A stretch of 64,000 nt of DNA, from contig SZXV01000011.1 of assembly GCA_005862225.1 (NCBI GenBank), positions 119,120 through 183,119 of the forward strand, read 5' to 3'. Origin of the DNA: Chlorobium sp. (GTDB lineage Bacteria > Bacteroidota > Chlorobiia > Chlorobiales > Chlorobiaceae). Below the pieces are notes generated by a model. That model was not told the DNA's origin and did not search any database. It worked only from the letters and a program-made list of their open reading frames with translations. Of this stretch, positions 1 to 10,278 are shown in pieces. The number at the start of each line of letters is the position of its first letter. The stretch's first letter is position 1. The translations under genes were made by a program, and so were the position numbers.

Positions 1-2
1 CT

Positions 3-86
3 AAGTACATCGGTAAAAGTACAAGCGACAAGAATATAAGAGACGTGACGATTCTGAAACCCGGAACAATCAGTGACCGAAATTAA
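3..86 (+). CDS. possible C-terminal tail of a gene cut by the window edge
   Basis: An open frame runs from base 3 to a TAA at 84-86 and encodes about 27 residues ending in TISDRN. Its composition is protein-like and it points the same way as dnaG. The family cannot be named from so little sequence, and it could be chance. Confidence 0.3.
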   Translation, partial: KYIGKSTSDKNIRDVTILKPGTISDRN

Positions 87-223
87 TTGAAATCTCCAAC
101 CCAGGCAACAACAGCGATACTATTGGCTGTTAATTTAGTAAATATGCTTGTTATTTTTTAGCGATAATCTTTGATAAAAAGAAAAAAGCACGTGTTCCCG
201 CAACAATATCAAAGCCAAAGAAG
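87..223. other. intergenic region upstream of dnaG
   Basis: AT-rich spacer with no convincing open frame. It ends in AAAGAAG (217-223), which lies directly against the first ATG (224) but 6 nt before the second ATG (230). This favours the second ATG as the real dnaG start. Confidence 0.5.
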
Positions 224-2125
224 ATGCGCATGATTCCTCCTGCGATCATCGATGAAGTCCGGCAAGCGGCAGACATTGTTGATATTGTCTCTGATTATGT
301 AACGCTTCAGCCATCAGGACGCAATTATAAGGCGCTTTCTCCCTTTACTGTCGAAAAAACTCCATCATTTATTGTTTCTCCTGAAAAGCAGCTTTATAAA
401 TGTTTTTCATCGGGCAAGGGCGGCAACGTCTTTTCGTTTGTCATGGAGATGGAAAAAGTCTCCTTCCCTGAAGCACTTGAGCTGGTGGCAAAGCGGGCGG
501 GTATTGATATCAGTCGCTTTACCAAAAAAAAGGAACTTCACTCCGGACATGAAGAGAGCCAGACCAACACCCTTCGCTGGGCGGCCAGGCTTTATCATGA
601 GACGCTGAATCGCGAAACGGGAAAAGTCGGGCGTAACTACTTTTCAGCAGAACGAGCCCTGTCGGACAAAATCATGCAAACATTTGGGCTCGGATATGCG
701 CCAGACGCATGGGACTATCTGTTCACGGAAGCCAAACGGGGGGGCATTGCGCAGGAGCACCTGCTTGATCTTGGGCTCATCACTGCCAATAAACAAAAAA
801 CCTCATGTTACGATACTTTTCGCAACCGGGTAATTTTCCCAATTTTTTCTGTTGGTGGACAGGTCGTCGGTTTTGGGGGGCGTACCCTGCTGGATGACCC
901 GCAAACGCCGAAATACCTGAACTCCTCCGAGAGCAAGCTCTTTGAAAAATCAAAACTGCTGTACGGACTTCATGTGGCGAAAAATGAAATCCGGCGTCTG
1001 GAAACAGCAATTCTTGTCGAAGGGTACATGGATGTTCTGGCCCTTCATCAGGCTGGCATGACCAATGCCGTAGCATCATGCGGGACATCGCTGACACGCT
1101 ATCAGGCAAAAGTGCTGCATCATTATACAAAAAGAGTGTTGTTCATGTATGACGCTGATCGTGCCGGCCAGAAATCAATGATGAGCGGCATCGATACGCT
1201 TCTTTCAGAGAATGTCACACCCTATGTTGTGATACTTCCCGAAGGTGACGATCCGGACAGTTTTGTACGGCGTGAAGGGCAAGAGAAATTCCTGCAATTT
1301 GCGGAACAAAACATGCTTTCGTTTCAGGACTTTCAAATCCGTTTTTTCATGGAAGCGGGAGATTTCGCACAGCCTGATCTCAAATCAAGAGCGATCAGGT
1401 CGATGGCACACACGATTTCCCTGGTACCCGACCGAATCCGAAGGGAACTTTATCTTCAGGAGTTATCAAAAAAACTCACTCTGAGTCTGCCTGCCCTTCA
1501 GGAGCTGCTCAACAGAGAAGAGAGTGCAACAGAAAAAAAGAGCGCATCATTCGAAAACCGTCGGCTGGTTCCGAAGCCACAGCAACCCGCCACAAGCCTC
1601 TCTGTTCTGGAAAAAACCTTTTTAAAAGCTGTGCTGGAAAGTGCCAGTTATGGAAATGCTGTGCTGGAATTTGCTGCATCGCATGAAGAGATGCTGGAAT
1701 TACCGCACAAGGAGGCACAAGATATTTTTGCCCATCTGATCCGCCGATACCATGATATCGCCGACCATCCTGATGAACGGATTGATATTGCCTCTGAAAT
1801 AAGTTCTTTCAGCAATCCCGCATCGCGGGACCTTGCATCGGGGCTGCTGATCGATCCGCCGGTAAGTAAGAAATGGCTCGAACAATCCGATGTTCATGCT
1901 GAAAATGCAAAACGGTGCCTGGCCATGTTTCTTGACGCGTTCAAAAACCTTATTCTTGAACCGTTAGTCAGTCAAAAAAATGTGCTCACCGAACAAATCC
2001 GTGTTGAAAACGACACAGAGCGGGAAATTGAGCTCTCAAGAGAAAAAATCATCCTTGATCAAAAAATCCGGAAAACCTCCCAGGAACTCAAAAAAATGAT
2101 AACAAGCATTCTTGAAAACAGTTAG
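224..2125 (+). CDS. dnaG: DNA primase DnaG
   Basis: Cytoplasmic primase that makes the RNA primers for replication, 633 aa. The N-terminal zinc-ribbon region (residues 35-70) is followed by the catalytic core. The TOPRIM segments are LVEGYMDV (about 264-271) and MYDADRAG (about 308-315), which carry the metal-binding acidic residues. The long C-terminal region would bind the helicase. The classical CHC2 zinc ligands are mostly replaced: the positions read S39, T42, C60, S63 instead of C, H, C, C, while the surrounding EKTPSF and SGKGGN are kept. I recall the same loss in Bacteroidetes/Chlorobi primases. An in-frame ATG at 230 has the better-spaced AAAGAAG ribosome site and may be the true start. 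glyA converges on this gene. Confidence 0.95.
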   Translation: MRMIPPAIIDEVRQAADIVDIVSDYVTLQPSGRNYKALSPFTVEKTPSFIVSPEKQLYKCFSSGKGGNVFSFVMEMEKVSFPEALELVAKRAGIDISRFTKKKELHSGHEESQTNTLRWAARLYHETLNRETGKVGRNYFSAERALSDKIMQTFGLGYAPDAWDYLFTEAKRGGIAQEHLLDLGLITANKQKTSCYDTFRNRVIFPIFSVGGQVVGFGGRTLLDDPQTPKYLNSSESKLFEKSKLLYGLHVAKNEIRRLETAILVEGYMDVLALHQAGMTNAVASCGTSLTRYQAKVLHHYTKRVLFMYDADRAGQKSMMSGIDTLLSENVTPYVVILPEGDDPDSFVRREGQEKFLQFAEQNMLSFQDFQIRFFMEAGDFAQPDLKSRAIRSMAHTISLVPDRIRRELYLQELSKKLTLSLPALQELLNREESATEKKSASFENRRLVPKPQQPATSLSVLEKTFLKAVLESASYGNAVLEFAASHEEMLELPHKEAQDIFAHLIRRYHDIADHPDERIDIASEISSFSNPASRDLASGLLIDPPVSKKWLEQSDVHAENAKRCLAMFLDAFKNLILEPLVSQKNVLTEQIRVENDTEREIELSREKIILDQKIRKTSQELKKMITSILENS

Positions 2126-2144
2126 CCTCCCGAAAAAGGGAGGC
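2125..2144. terminator. hairpin between convergent dnaG and glyA
   Basis: GCCTCCC (2125-2131) pairs perfectly with GGGAGGC (2138-2144) around a 6-nt loop, directly after the dnaG stop. There is no clear T tract on either side, so it may be a weak terminator or only an RNA 3'-end stabiliser for the two converging genes. Confidence 0.5.
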
Positions 2145-2163
2145 TTCAGAAACTGTTCTTCGT

Positions 2164-3480
2164 TTATACCTTGTATCCTTCAAGAGGGTGAAGCAGACAA
2201 AGCTCTCTGATTTCCTCCCTGACCGAACGGCAGATATTGGCGATATCCGGTTTTTCGGCAGAGATGATCACCCTGTCAATGAGCTCAGCGATAGCGTTGC
2301 TCTCAGCTTCCTTCATTCCCCTTGTGGTCATGGCTGGAGTGCCGATACGAATTCCGCTGGTAACAAATGGAGACTTGTCATCAAATGGAACCATGTTCTT
2401 GTTGACAGTAATACCGGCTTCATGCAGAAGATTTTCAGCAACCTTTCCTGTGACGCCCTTGTTGCGCAAATCAAGCAGCATAAGATGGTTTCTGGTTCCT
2501 CCGCTGACAATCTTGTAACCAAGAGCAGTAAACTTTTCAGCCATCGACGCAGCATTTTTGATGACCTGAGCAGCATATTCCCTGAACTCAGGCTGCAGCG
2601 CTTCGCCAAAAGCAACGGCCTTGCCTGCAATGATGTGCATGAGAGGGCCTCCCTGAATACCAGGCATGACCTCTGCGTCCATGACTTCCGACATCATCTT
2701 CACCCGTGATCCTGTTTTGGTCTTGATGGTAATCCCCATCGGGTTCTCGAAGTCGGAGCCCATCATGATCATGCCACCTCTCGGCCCGCGAAGAGTTTTG
2801 TGTGTGGTGGTGGTCACAAAATGGCAGTGCGGCATTGGGTCGCCAAGAAGACCGGCGGCAATCAACCCGGCAGGATGAGCGATATCAGCCATCAAAAACG
2901 CACCGACCTTGTCGGCGATCACTCTGAATGCCTTGACATCAAAGCCCTGAGAATAGGCGCTGGCACCACAGATAATAAGTTTCGGACGAACCTTCAAGGC
3001 AAGCTCCTCAACTTTATTCATGTCAATGCAACCAGTATCGGGATCAACACCATAGGAGTGGGCGTCAAACATCTGTCCGGAAAAATTGACAGAACTTCCA
3101 TGAGTCAGATGCCCGCCATGTGAGAGATCAAGTCCCATAATGGTGTCGCCGGGTTTTAAAACCGAAAAGAGCACCGCCATGTTAGCGCTTGAGCCGGAGT
3201 GTGGCTGCACATTGACATAGTCGCACTTAAACAGCTTTTTTGCCCTGTCGCGAGCCAGATTTTCAGCAACGTCAACAAATTCGCAACCGCCGTAATAGCG
3301 CTTGCCGGGGTAGCCCTCGGCATATTTATTGGTCATCACCGACCCGCAGGCCTGCATAACCGCCCGGCTGGTAAAGTTTTCCGACGCAATAAGCTCAAGC
3401 GTTTCAGTCTGCCGGGTCATCTCGTTGGCAATTGCCTCAAAGATCTCTTTATCCTGTCTCTGAAGGATATCAGTATCCAT
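2164..3480 (-). CDS. glyA: serine hydroxymethyltransferase
   Basis: PLP enzyme that interconverts serine and glycine while charging tetrahydrofolate with a one-carbon unit. 438 aa, slightly longer than the usual 415-430. The N-terminus carries the family block [11 protein letters not shown]. The PLP lysine lies in [14 protein letters not shown] (around residue 228), and the [13 protein letters not shown] block is present near residue 55. An AAGGACTG ribosome site precedes the ATG. The next gene upstream on the same strand, ribBA, ends 29 bp before this start, so the two may be co-transcribed. Nothing unusual was seen. Confidence 0.97.
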   Translation of the reverse strand: MDTDILQRQDKEIFEAIANEMTRQTETLELIASENFTSRAVMQACGSVMTNKYAEGYPGKRYYGGCEFVDVAENLARDRAKKLFKCDYVNVQPHSGSSANMAVLFSVLKPGDTIMGLDLSHGGHLTHGSSVNFSGQMFDAHSYGVDPDTGCIDMNKVEELALKVRPKLIICGASAYSQGFDVKAFRVIADKVGAFLMADIAHPAGLIAAGLLGDPMPHCHFVTTTTHKTLRGPRGGMIMMGSDFENPMGITIKTKTGSRVKMMSEVMDAEVMPGIQGGPLMHIIAGKAVAFGEALQPEFREYAAQVIKNAASMAEKFTALGYKIVSGGTRNHLMLLDLRNKGVTGKVAENLLHEAGITVNKNMVPFDDKSPFVTSGIRIGTPAMTTRGMKEAESNAIAELIDRVIISAEKPDIANICRSVREEIRELCLLHPLEGYKV

Positions 3481-3509
3481 CGTCTTTCAGTCCTTTTCCT
3501 GACGGAAGT

Positions 3510-4769
3510 TTACGTGTTGGGATTTGTTTTTTCAAAATAACGATTTTCAGTAGCGCATGAGCAGCCAATCATATGGCCCAGTTTATCCCGTTTTGTGTCG
3601 AGATAGGTTTGATTCATAGGGTTTGGGACAATTTCAAGCGAAATCCGTTCAACAATTTCCAGCCCATAGCCCTCAAGACCAACCACTTTTTTCGGGTTAT
3701 TGGTCATCAGCCTCATTTTCCTGACACCGAGGTCCTTGAGAATCTGCGCGCCGATACCATAATCACGCAGATCAGCCTTAAATCCAAGTTTTTCATTGGC
3801 CTCTACCGTGTCAAACCCTTCGTCCTGAAGATTATAGGCTTTAAGTTTATTGATGAGCCCAATACCACGTCCCTCCTGCATGAGATAAACCAGCACTCCC
3901 CGTCCCTCTTTTTCAATCATGCTGAGCGCTGAAGCAAGCTGGTTGCCGCAATCACAACGCAGGGAGGCAAAGGTATCGCCAGTGGCACATTGCGAATGAA
4001 CCCTGACCATCACCGGCTCATCAGGAGTAATGTCACCTTTGACAAAGGCAATATGGTTCTGCTGGTCGGTAAATGACTCGTAGGCAATAAGTCGGAATTC
4101 ACCATAAGCGGTCGGCAACCTTGATTCGACAGCCCGCTGCACCAGTTTGTTACGCTTCATCTGATAGGCAACAAGCTCCTTGATGGTAATCAGCTTTAAT
4201 CCGAATTTCGCCTTCAGCTTGATCAGTTCCGGCAGCCTTGCCATAGTACCATCGTCATTCAGGATCTCGCAGAGCAACCCGACCGGACTGCAACCGGCAA
4301 GACGCGCCAGATCCACCGCAGCTTCCGTATGGCCTACACGCCTGAGCACACCCCCATCCATAGCCCGAAGAGGGAAAATATGACCGGGACGCGAAAAATC
4401 GTCAGCCTTCGACAAGGGATCGCCAAGCATCTTGATAGTCATGGTACGATCATAGACTGAAATACCGGTGGTCACACCCTCGGCAATGGCATCAACAGAG
4501 ACTGTAAAATTGGTTTCATGCTGGGAAGTGTTTCTCTGCACCATCGGATCAAGCTGCAACTCTTTGGCCCGCTCCATGGTTACCGCGACACAGAGCAGAC
4601 CCCGGGCCTCCCGTGTGATAAAATTTATCATGTCATTGGTAACACGGTCAGCAGCTCCAATAAAGTCGCCCTCATCTTCACGATCCTCATCATCAATGAC
4701 TATAACGAGCTTCCCCTGCCGAATATCTTCGAGAGCGGCGTCAATTGTATCAAAAATTTGTTTATGCAT
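3510..4769 (-). CDS. ribBA: bifunctional 3,4-dihydroxy-2-butanone-4-phosphate synthase / GTP cyclohydrolase II
   Basis: Supplies both riboflavin precursors. The N-terminal half (about 1-205) is the RibB domain, with the acidic metal loop [10 protein letters not shown]. The C-terminal half is the RibA domain, with the zinc cysteines in [15 protein letters not shown] (around residues 260-275) and the [11 protein letters not shown] block. At 419 aa it is the normal length for a fusion with both active sites intact. It is followed 29 bp later by glyA. I looked for an FMN riboswitch in the roughly 690-bp upstream spacer and did not recognise its conserved core. Confidence 0.96.
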   Translation of the reverse strand: MHKQIFDTIDAALEDIRQGKLVIVIDDEDREDEGDFIGAADRVTNDMINFITREARGLLCVAVTMERAKELQLDPMVQRNTSQHETNFTVSVDAIAEGVTTGISVYDRTMTIKMLGDPLSKADDFSRPGHIFPLRAMDGGVLRRVGHTEAAVDLARLAGCSPVGLLCEILNDDGTMARLPELIKLKAKFGLKLITIKELVAYQMKRNKLVQRAVESRLPTAYGEFRLIAYESFTDQQNHIAFVKGDITPDEPVMVRVHSQCATGDTFASLRCDCGNQLASALSMIEKEGRGVLVYLMQEGRGIGLINKLKAYNLQDEGFDTVEANEKLGFKADLRDYGIGAQILKDLGVRKMRLMTNNPKKVVGLEGYGLEIVERISLEIVPNPMNQTYLDTKRDKLGHMIGCSCATENRYFEKTNPNT

Positions 4770-5463
4770 ACATGTTGATTACACCTTTTTGCGAACCAGA
4801 TAGTACATGAAATAGAATGTAATGTAAAAAAATCCTGACCCATTTTCGAGTCAGCAAAAAAGAAGAGTGTTAACTTCAAATATTGTGTTTTATGACATAT
4901 GAGGCGCTGATATGCAGATGCTGCCTTGACCAAAAATGAAGCATATAACATGAAAAAAGAGCCATCTATCCAGCATAGCCCTTTACCCAAAAGCTGTCGA
5001 AAACCTGAGAAAAGCTGAACCATCAAAGTTACTGATGAGCTGATCATTCATATCTGTTTATCTATTCACTTCGACTCTCCTTCGCGGCTCAGGTGTCAAC
5101 ACTTTTTTCAGAACACTTTGACTGCACAACTCGTGAATGTCCTGTCTCTTATCTCGTTGATTGAGGCTCTACATGACAATAGGGTAATAACACCTTGTTC
5201 TGCACCGCCGTTGCTTAAGTTGCAACACGCACATTCGGGTGCCTGTGGTGCTGACAAAAAGAATTGTTAATTGCCGCTAACAGCAATCACCACATCAATA
5301 AGTATTTTTAAAACATTTATTTGAAGGAATTTGTAGGGATTTGTAGGTTGTGCATGAATTGACTTCGACGTATTATAAGTCTGTAAAGGTATTGATAAAA
5401 ACCAATTGCCAATAGTAAAAAATTAGAAGTCGAACAGCTAACATTTTCAATCCAGAGGCAATA
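4770..5463. other. long intergenic region between divergent ribBA and the OsmC-like gene
   Basis: About 690 bp with no open frame I believe. A 115-codon minus-strand frame that runs into ribBA has no family resemblance. The region is AT-rich and should contain both divergent promoters. A short direct repeat, GGAATTTGTAGG / GGGATTTGTAGG, lies at 5325-5349. No tRNA, riboswitch or mobile element was recognised. Confidence 0.5.
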
Positions 5464-5946
5464 ATGACAATAACTACAGCCATGCATTCCAATAATCAAA
5501 CACTCAACTTCAAACTTAATTCTGCTGGAACAGGAGCCGCCCAAACAATATTTATGGCGGGATCACCGCACATGATTAATGTGGATGCCCCACTCATGAT
5601 TGGCGGCAAAGGTGAATATCCCTGTCCGATCTGCTATCTATTAAGTTCATTGATCTCAAGCTCGCAAGTAACCGCTCAACTTGTTGCAAAAGATTTTGGC
5701 GTACAACTCAACGGTTTCGAATTCGAAATCAACGCAAATCTTGATACCGCGATTCTTATCGGAGGAGCCGCAAAAGGCAACCCCAATATTCATGATATAA
5801 TACTTATAGCAACTATTGAGACTAATATCTCCGATGAGCTGTTTGAAAAAATCCGCATTGAAACAGAAAGAAGATGCCCGATTTTCCAATTGTTCTGCCA
5901 AAGCGGGGGAAACGTTACGACACAGTGGATACGTCAAGCGTCGTAA
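5464..5946 (+). CDS. OsmC/Ohr-family protein lacking the usual first cysteine
   Basis: 160 aa. The central helix EYPCPICYLLSSLISSSQV and the later ERRCPIFQLF match the layout of the OsmC family, whose two-cysteine members reduce organic hydroperoxides. The second family cysteine is present (C138, in RCPI). The position of the first, peroxidatic cysteine (family text like ASLASCTAIT) is occupied by serine, about S66. Two other cysteines, C54 and C57, sit upstream in PCPIC. It may therefore have a non-peroxidase role or use a shifted cysteine. It is a single-gene unit with a strong terminator behind it. Family assignment is good; function is uncertain. Confidence 0.7.
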   Translation: MTITTAMHSNNQTLNFKLNSAGTGAAQTIFMAGSPHMINVDAPLMIGGKGEYPCPICYLLSSLISSSQVTAQLVAKDFGVQLNGFEFEINANLDTAILIGGAAKGNPNIHDIILIATIETNISDELFEKIRIETERRCPIFQLFCQSGGNVTTQWIRQAS

Positions 5947-5992
5947 TCAATATCAGAAAAAATATCTTTTTACTCTTCTACACGTTATTGTT

Positions 5993-6027
5993 GCCGGTTT
6001 CTGAAATCAGAGAACCGGCTTTTTTTT
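5993..6027 (+). terminator. rho-independent terminator of the OsmC-like gene
   Basis: GCCGGTTTCTGA (from 5993) pairs with TCAGAGAACCGGC (to 6019) with one bulge and a very short loop. Eight Ts follow (6020-6027). This is the classic intrinsic-terminator form on the plus strand. Confidence 0.85.
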
Positions 6028-6223
6028 AACATTTTATACCAGAAACGAAAAAAACTTGCCGTTTAAAATTTCGCCCTCTATCAGTTCAGTATAAACACCT
6101 TTTGTTTTCAGGTTGTTTCCTACAGTCGGCCTCCTCATTTTCATTCCCTAAAAACAAAAAATTTGATCAAAAGAGCAGAGTAGTGCATGTACTTGCAATA
6201 AATAATTTTACACTGAAAACGAC

Positions 6224-6979
6224 TTACTCAATGAGAAGCTCTTCTGCAAAGTTGAACCCTACACCAAACACAGTTTTTATCGGAGATGTACCATTGATGT
6301 CAATTTTCTGGCGCAAGCGGTGAACCAATGACTCAAGTGCACGCTTGCCGTATTCGTTATGCTCATAATCGAGAATACTCATTATCTCCTTACGAGTAAT
6401 ATTTTTATGGCTATTCGAAATAAAACAATTCATGAATTCAAACTCTTTTGAGGTGAGCTTGATCATCTTGCCATCTGGATTATAGAGAGACCACTCGGCA
6501 CGATCAAGCTTCCACAGCCTTTTATTTTTTGCCGATAGAAGTTTGTCTTCACTCTCCCCCTGTTGTTGCTGAGGAGTTTGTAGGGCGATGTCACGCCGTC
6601 TTAAAAGATTACTGATTGACGCTGAAAGCTCCCGGAAATCGACAGGTTTCACAAGGTAAATATCGGCTCCGGAGTTGTAGCCTGCAAGTTTTTCTTCAAT
6701 AGTTGAACGTCCGGTTAACATGATAATCCGCATATCTGTGTTGTTTCGCAAGTATTCACAGAGAGCAATTCCACTCTGGTCAGGCAGGCCAATATCGAGA
6801 ATTGCAACCTGATAAGAGTTTACGGCAATATGCTGATAGATCTCCAACGCTGAACCAACTCCCGTAACATCATATCCAACAACCGTTAGATATTTCACTA
6901 AACATTTACGAATAGACAAATCATCTTCAGCAATGATCACCATACCTTTTGCAGACGCTTGTATATTGTTTATAACCAT
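6224..6979 (-). CDS. OmpR-family response regulator
   Basis: 251 aa. The receiver domain (about 13-130) has the acidic pair E18/D19-D20, the phospho-acceptor D62 in AILDIGLPD, the MLTGRS threonine region and the lysine in LVKPVDF. The C-terminal winged helix (about 155-250) has the OmpR pattern LTSKEFEFMNCF and RALESLVHRLRQKI. It should act as a DNA-binding transcription regulator. A second in-frame ATG at codon 13 (GMVIIAEDD) is also a plausible start. The kinase gene lies upstream on the same strand with a 231-bp gap, so the two may form a pair. Its targets are unknown. Confidence 0.9.
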   Translation of the reverse strand: MVINNIQASAKGMVIIAEDDLSIRKCLVKYLTVVGYDVTGVGSALEIYQHIAVNSYQVAILDIGLPDQSGIALCEYLRNNTDMRIIMLTGRSTIEEKLAGYNSGADIYLVKPVDFRELSASISNLLRRRDIALQTPQQQQGESEDKLLSAKNKRLWKLDRAEWSLYNPDGKMIKLTSKEFEFMNCFISNSHKNITRKEIMSILDYEHNEYGKRALESLVHRLRQKIDINGTSPIKTVFGVGFNFAEELLIE

Positions 6980-7210
6980 GAGTGGAAATTCCGGGCTTAA
7001 AGTAACAACCCTATTCAGAATGGATTTTATTGATAAAAATAGTAAAAAACTTAGTATTTCCTTCTTATCAGCGTATCCTTATCGAAATCAATCCGATGCG
7101 CACGTACAGTCGATCCATAAAAGGATCAGCCAAAGTCGAGGCATTGATGGCATCGTTGTCTCTCACTACCTTATCTCAGGGATGAAATAGCAAAGATGTC
7201 AGCAGAAAAA

Positions 7211-9697
7211 CTAAGAGACTGAATTCGGTGCAACCTGGTTGCTGGGCAACAATTCATTAATAGCTACAGCCACATCTTTCAGTTTGACCGGCTTGTTCAG
7301 AAACTGCCTTATGCCATAGCAATTTCGAAGCATCGCGGGATCAAAATCCTTTCCATAACCAGTCATCAGGATAACCGGTATCCTGGCTTTGGTTTTTTGC
7401 AGTTCTTCTGCAAGCTCGATTCCAGTCATTTCAGGCATAATCAGGTCTGTAATGAGAAGGTCAAATTTTTCAGGATTCTGCTTGAACAGTTCTACTGCCT
7501 GAAAAGGAAATTTCAGCGCCTGTACGGTAAAACCGATTTTGACAATCATTTTCGTCATCACTCGGAGCAAAGCTGGGTCGTCATCAACCAAAAGGATGTG
7601 ACCATGTCCTTTTCCTGGAGTTTTTTTAATTGTTTTTTTTACAATCTGATCATTAACTACCGGAAAATATACGAGAAATGTACTTCCTTTTCCCGGCTGT
7701 GCCTCAACGGAAATTTTCCCCTTTAAATTTGTAATTATGCCATGAACAACAGAAAGTCCAAGCCCAGTCCCTTTATTAACAGATTTTGTAGTAAAAAACG
7801 GCTCAAAAATACGTTCCATGGTAGCCTCATCCATACCCGTTCCGGTATCGGAAATGCTGAGCTGTAAATAGGTTTCGGCCTGAAGATCGAGATACTGTGC
7901 TTTGAGATCGGCGCTCGGATTAATCTCTTTAAGTTCAATAGTCAGTAATCCCCCAAACTCTTCCATTGCCTGAAATGCATTGGTGCAAAGATTGACAATC
8001 ACCTGATGGATTTGTGATGAATCGGCAAGAATGTTCCTGCAACTCTTGTCAATATGCTGTTCAATGGTGATCGTGACAGGTATTGAGGGCCGAAGAAGCT
8101 TCAGTGCCTCAGCAAGAACAGCTTGAACGCTGACAATAGTCGGAGTACTTTCCTGTGCCCTGCTGAAGAGAAGGATTTGTGAAACAAGGCTCTGGGCTCG
8201 CATGACTGCCTGGCTGATTTCACTGAAATATTCATGCAGGGATTCCTGTTCTGTAAGCTCTAACATCCCAAGTTCAGCATAGCCGAGTATAGGAGTGAGA
8301 ATGTTGTTAAGATCATGCGCAATACCGCCTGCAAGTGTTCCAATAGTTTCAATACGCTGGGATTTACGGAGATGCAATTCCAATTGTTCTTTTCTCTCTT
8401 TCGCCCTCTCTCGCTCAGTAATATCATTAATGATGGAATAAAGCAGAGATCTGCCTGCAATTATAATCGGTGCGCTGAAAACTTCGACATCGCGGACTGA
8501 ACCGTCAGCCCGGCAATGGCGGAAGGTAAAAAAATTTCGTTTTTCGTGGCGGGCCAGCTCCATTTCTGATAGTACCTCTTGCCCCGTCAACATGTTGATC
8601 TGACTGATTTTCATCTGGCATAGTTCAGCCTGATCCCAGCCATAGAATTTTTCTGCTGCTGGATTGGCATCAACAATCCTGCCGTCCATCGGATCAATGA
8701 TCAGCATCACGGTTTGTTTGTTCTGAAACAAGCTCCGGTAACGAGCCTCACTTTGACGCAACTCATCTTCAGCCAGTTCCCGTGCCTTACGATTTCGCAA
8801 CATCATAATTCCATACGCCAGATTGTCAGCCAGAGCCGTAAGCAGTTTATTCTCCTCAGCATGAAAGGCCTCTAACAAAGGAGAATAAATAGACAATGCT
8901 CCAAACACTTTGTCATCGGCTTTCAGCGGCAAACTCAGAGCGGAACTATAACCTCGCTTTATTGCCTCCAGGCGCCATGGCGAGAATTCCGGATCTACGA
9001 ACATATTTTTTGTCGAACATGGCTTGCCAGTACGAATTGCTCTCCCTGTAGGGCCTCGCCCACGTTCGACATCTGCCCAGGAGATCATAAGCGTTTCGAG
9101 ATAGCCATCTTCAAAACCGGCTTGAGCAACTGGTCGTACACTTTTTTCCTTATCATCTTCCGCATAGCCGACCCACGCCATACGATATCCACCTGCCTCA
9201 ACAACAATGCGACAGATATTACGCAACAAATCCATTTCATTATCGGCATGAAGCAGCGCCTGATTGCAATTGCTGATCGCCAGAAGTGCACGGTTCAACT
9301 TGTGAAGTTCATCTTCCGCCTGCTTTCGGTCAGTGATATCAACAACGGTACCAACCATACGAACAACATTCCCCTCTTTATCATGTTCCACGATGTTGCT
9401 TCTGCTCTCTATCCAACGTATCGTGCCACTCTTCGAGATCATCCTGCACGTGATGATCGAAGTCTTTTGTTTATCCTGAAAAAAATTTTGTGCCGGAAAG
9501 AAAAATTTATGATGATCATCGGGGTGAATGATCATTTGCATAAATGCACTGTCAACTTCCGCAGTATCGGAAGAGTAGCCGGTAAATTCCAGAAAACGCG
9601 GGCTCAGGTAAAGCTTGTCTGTAGCCAGATTCCAGTCCCAATACCCTTCATTTGCAGTACTCAGGATCAGTTTCAGTCTCTCCGTATCTGTATTCAT
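7211..9697 (-). CDS. PAS-GAF-PAS hybrid histidine kinase with C-terminal receiver
   Basis: 828 aa and no membrane segment, so a cytoplasmic sensor. In order: PAS 1 (about 10-130, starts GYWDWNLATDKLYLS, with its PAC tail); GAF (about 140-310); PAS 2 (about 320-440); HisKA with GGIAHDLNNILTP (phospho-acceptor His near residue 460); HATPase with N box NLCTNAFQAM, G1 DTGTGMD and G2 GTGLGLSVVHGI; and a receiver domain with ILLVDDDPALL and phospho-acceptor Asp near 750 in LLITDLIMP. The H-A-H-D-L-N-N type box is typical of kinases that work by phosphorelay. The OmpR-type regulator gene follows on the same strand. The signal is unknown. Confidence 0.9.
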   Translation of the reverse strand: MNTDTERLKLILSTANEGYWDWNLATDKLYLSPRFLEFTGYSSDTAEVDSAFMQMIIHPDDHHKFFFPAQNFFQDKQKTSIITCRMISKSGTIRWIESRSNIVEHDKEGNVVRMVGTVVDITDRKQAEDELHKLNRALLAISNCNQALLHADNEMDLLRNICRIVVEAGGYRMAWVGYAEDDKEKSVRPVAQAGFEDGYLETLMISWADVERGRGPTGRAIRTGKPCSTKNMFVDPEFSPWRLEAIKRGYSSALSLPLKADDKVFGALSIYSPLLEAFHAEENKLLTALADNLAYGIMMLRNRKARELAEDELRQSEARYRSLFQNKQTVMLIIDPMDGRIVDANPAAEKFYGWDQAELCQMKISQINMLTGQEVLSEMELARHEKRNFFTFRHCRADGSVRDVEVFSAPIIIAGRSLLYSIINDITERERAKERKEQLELHLRKSQRIETIGTLAGGIAHDLNNILTPILGYAELGMLELTEQESLHEYFSEISQAVMRAQSLVSQILLFSRAQESTPTIVSVQAVLAEALKLLRPSIPVTITIEQHIDKSCRNILADSSQIHQVIVNLCTNAFQAMEEFGGLLTIELKEINPSADLKAQYLDLQAETYLQLSISDTGTGMDEATMERIFEPFFTTKSVNKGTGLGLSVVHGIITNLKGKISVEAQPGKGSTFLVYFPVVNDQIVKKTIKKTPGKGHGHILLVDDDPALLRVMTKMIVKIGFTVQALKFPFQAVELFKQNPEKFDLLITDLIMPEMTGIELAEELQKTKARIPVILMTGYGKDFDPAMLRNCYGIRQFLNKPVKLKDVAVAINELLPSNQVAPNSVS

Positions 9698-10278
9698 AGT
9701 TTATACACTACCCCACATTAGTATTGCGGTATCACGCCGCAATGGTTTGGATCACATAAATATACCTCCAAAATATAATTAGTTGCTCCTAACATAACAC
9801 AGTCGTCAGACACAGGGATAGACTTTACAAATATGGTCTGAGTGCATGGATTTTCGTAATTAACGCACTGATTTCAGATTCAATAGCCATCAATCATATG
9901 CTGAGCGGGCTTGCTTGAGCAATCTCTTCAAGGTTCGGCGGCAGGGTCAAAAATCACTGCAAAATAGATGTCGCTGCTATCATGTTTGTACTCCTTTTTT
10001 CTTCAAGATTTCACTTGCAGTTCAGTTAGTCTCGAATACCCTGAAACACAACTGTTGAAGTTAACTCCCGGGGGCTCCTTCACATCTTCAGTATCGGCTC
10101 AACATCTTCGTCTGTAAAGCGGCGTTTTATGAAAGAAGAGTGGTAACGAACAGCAACTTTGAGAAGCATGGGCATTTTTGTATAATGCACCAATTTTTAT
10201 ATCAAGGGACGAATCGTTACCTTGATGTACAGCTCTATAGGCTCCATCCTGAAGCTTTTTAAATACTAGTGAGATTGC
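9698..10278. other. intergenic region between the hybrid kinase and carB2, with traces of a decayed small gene
   Basis: About 580 bp. On the minus strand a good Shine-Dalgarno (AAAGGAG, 9993-9999 complement) stands before an ATG at 9983, but that frame stops after nine codons. A neighbouring minus frame (about 9983-9928) reads DIYFAVIFDPAAEP and then stops, which is reminiscent of the start of HicB-type antitoxins. This looks like a small gene broken by frameshift and stops, but the match is short. No tRNA or riboswitch was seen. Confidence 0.3.

Noticed and set aside
4700..5047. 115-codon minus-strand frame upstream of ribBA
   Set aside because: It runs into the ribBA start in another frame, has no ribosome site and no family-like text.
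4770..5463. FMN riboswitch before ribBA
   Set aside because: The conserved RFN core sequence was looked for on the minus strand and not found.
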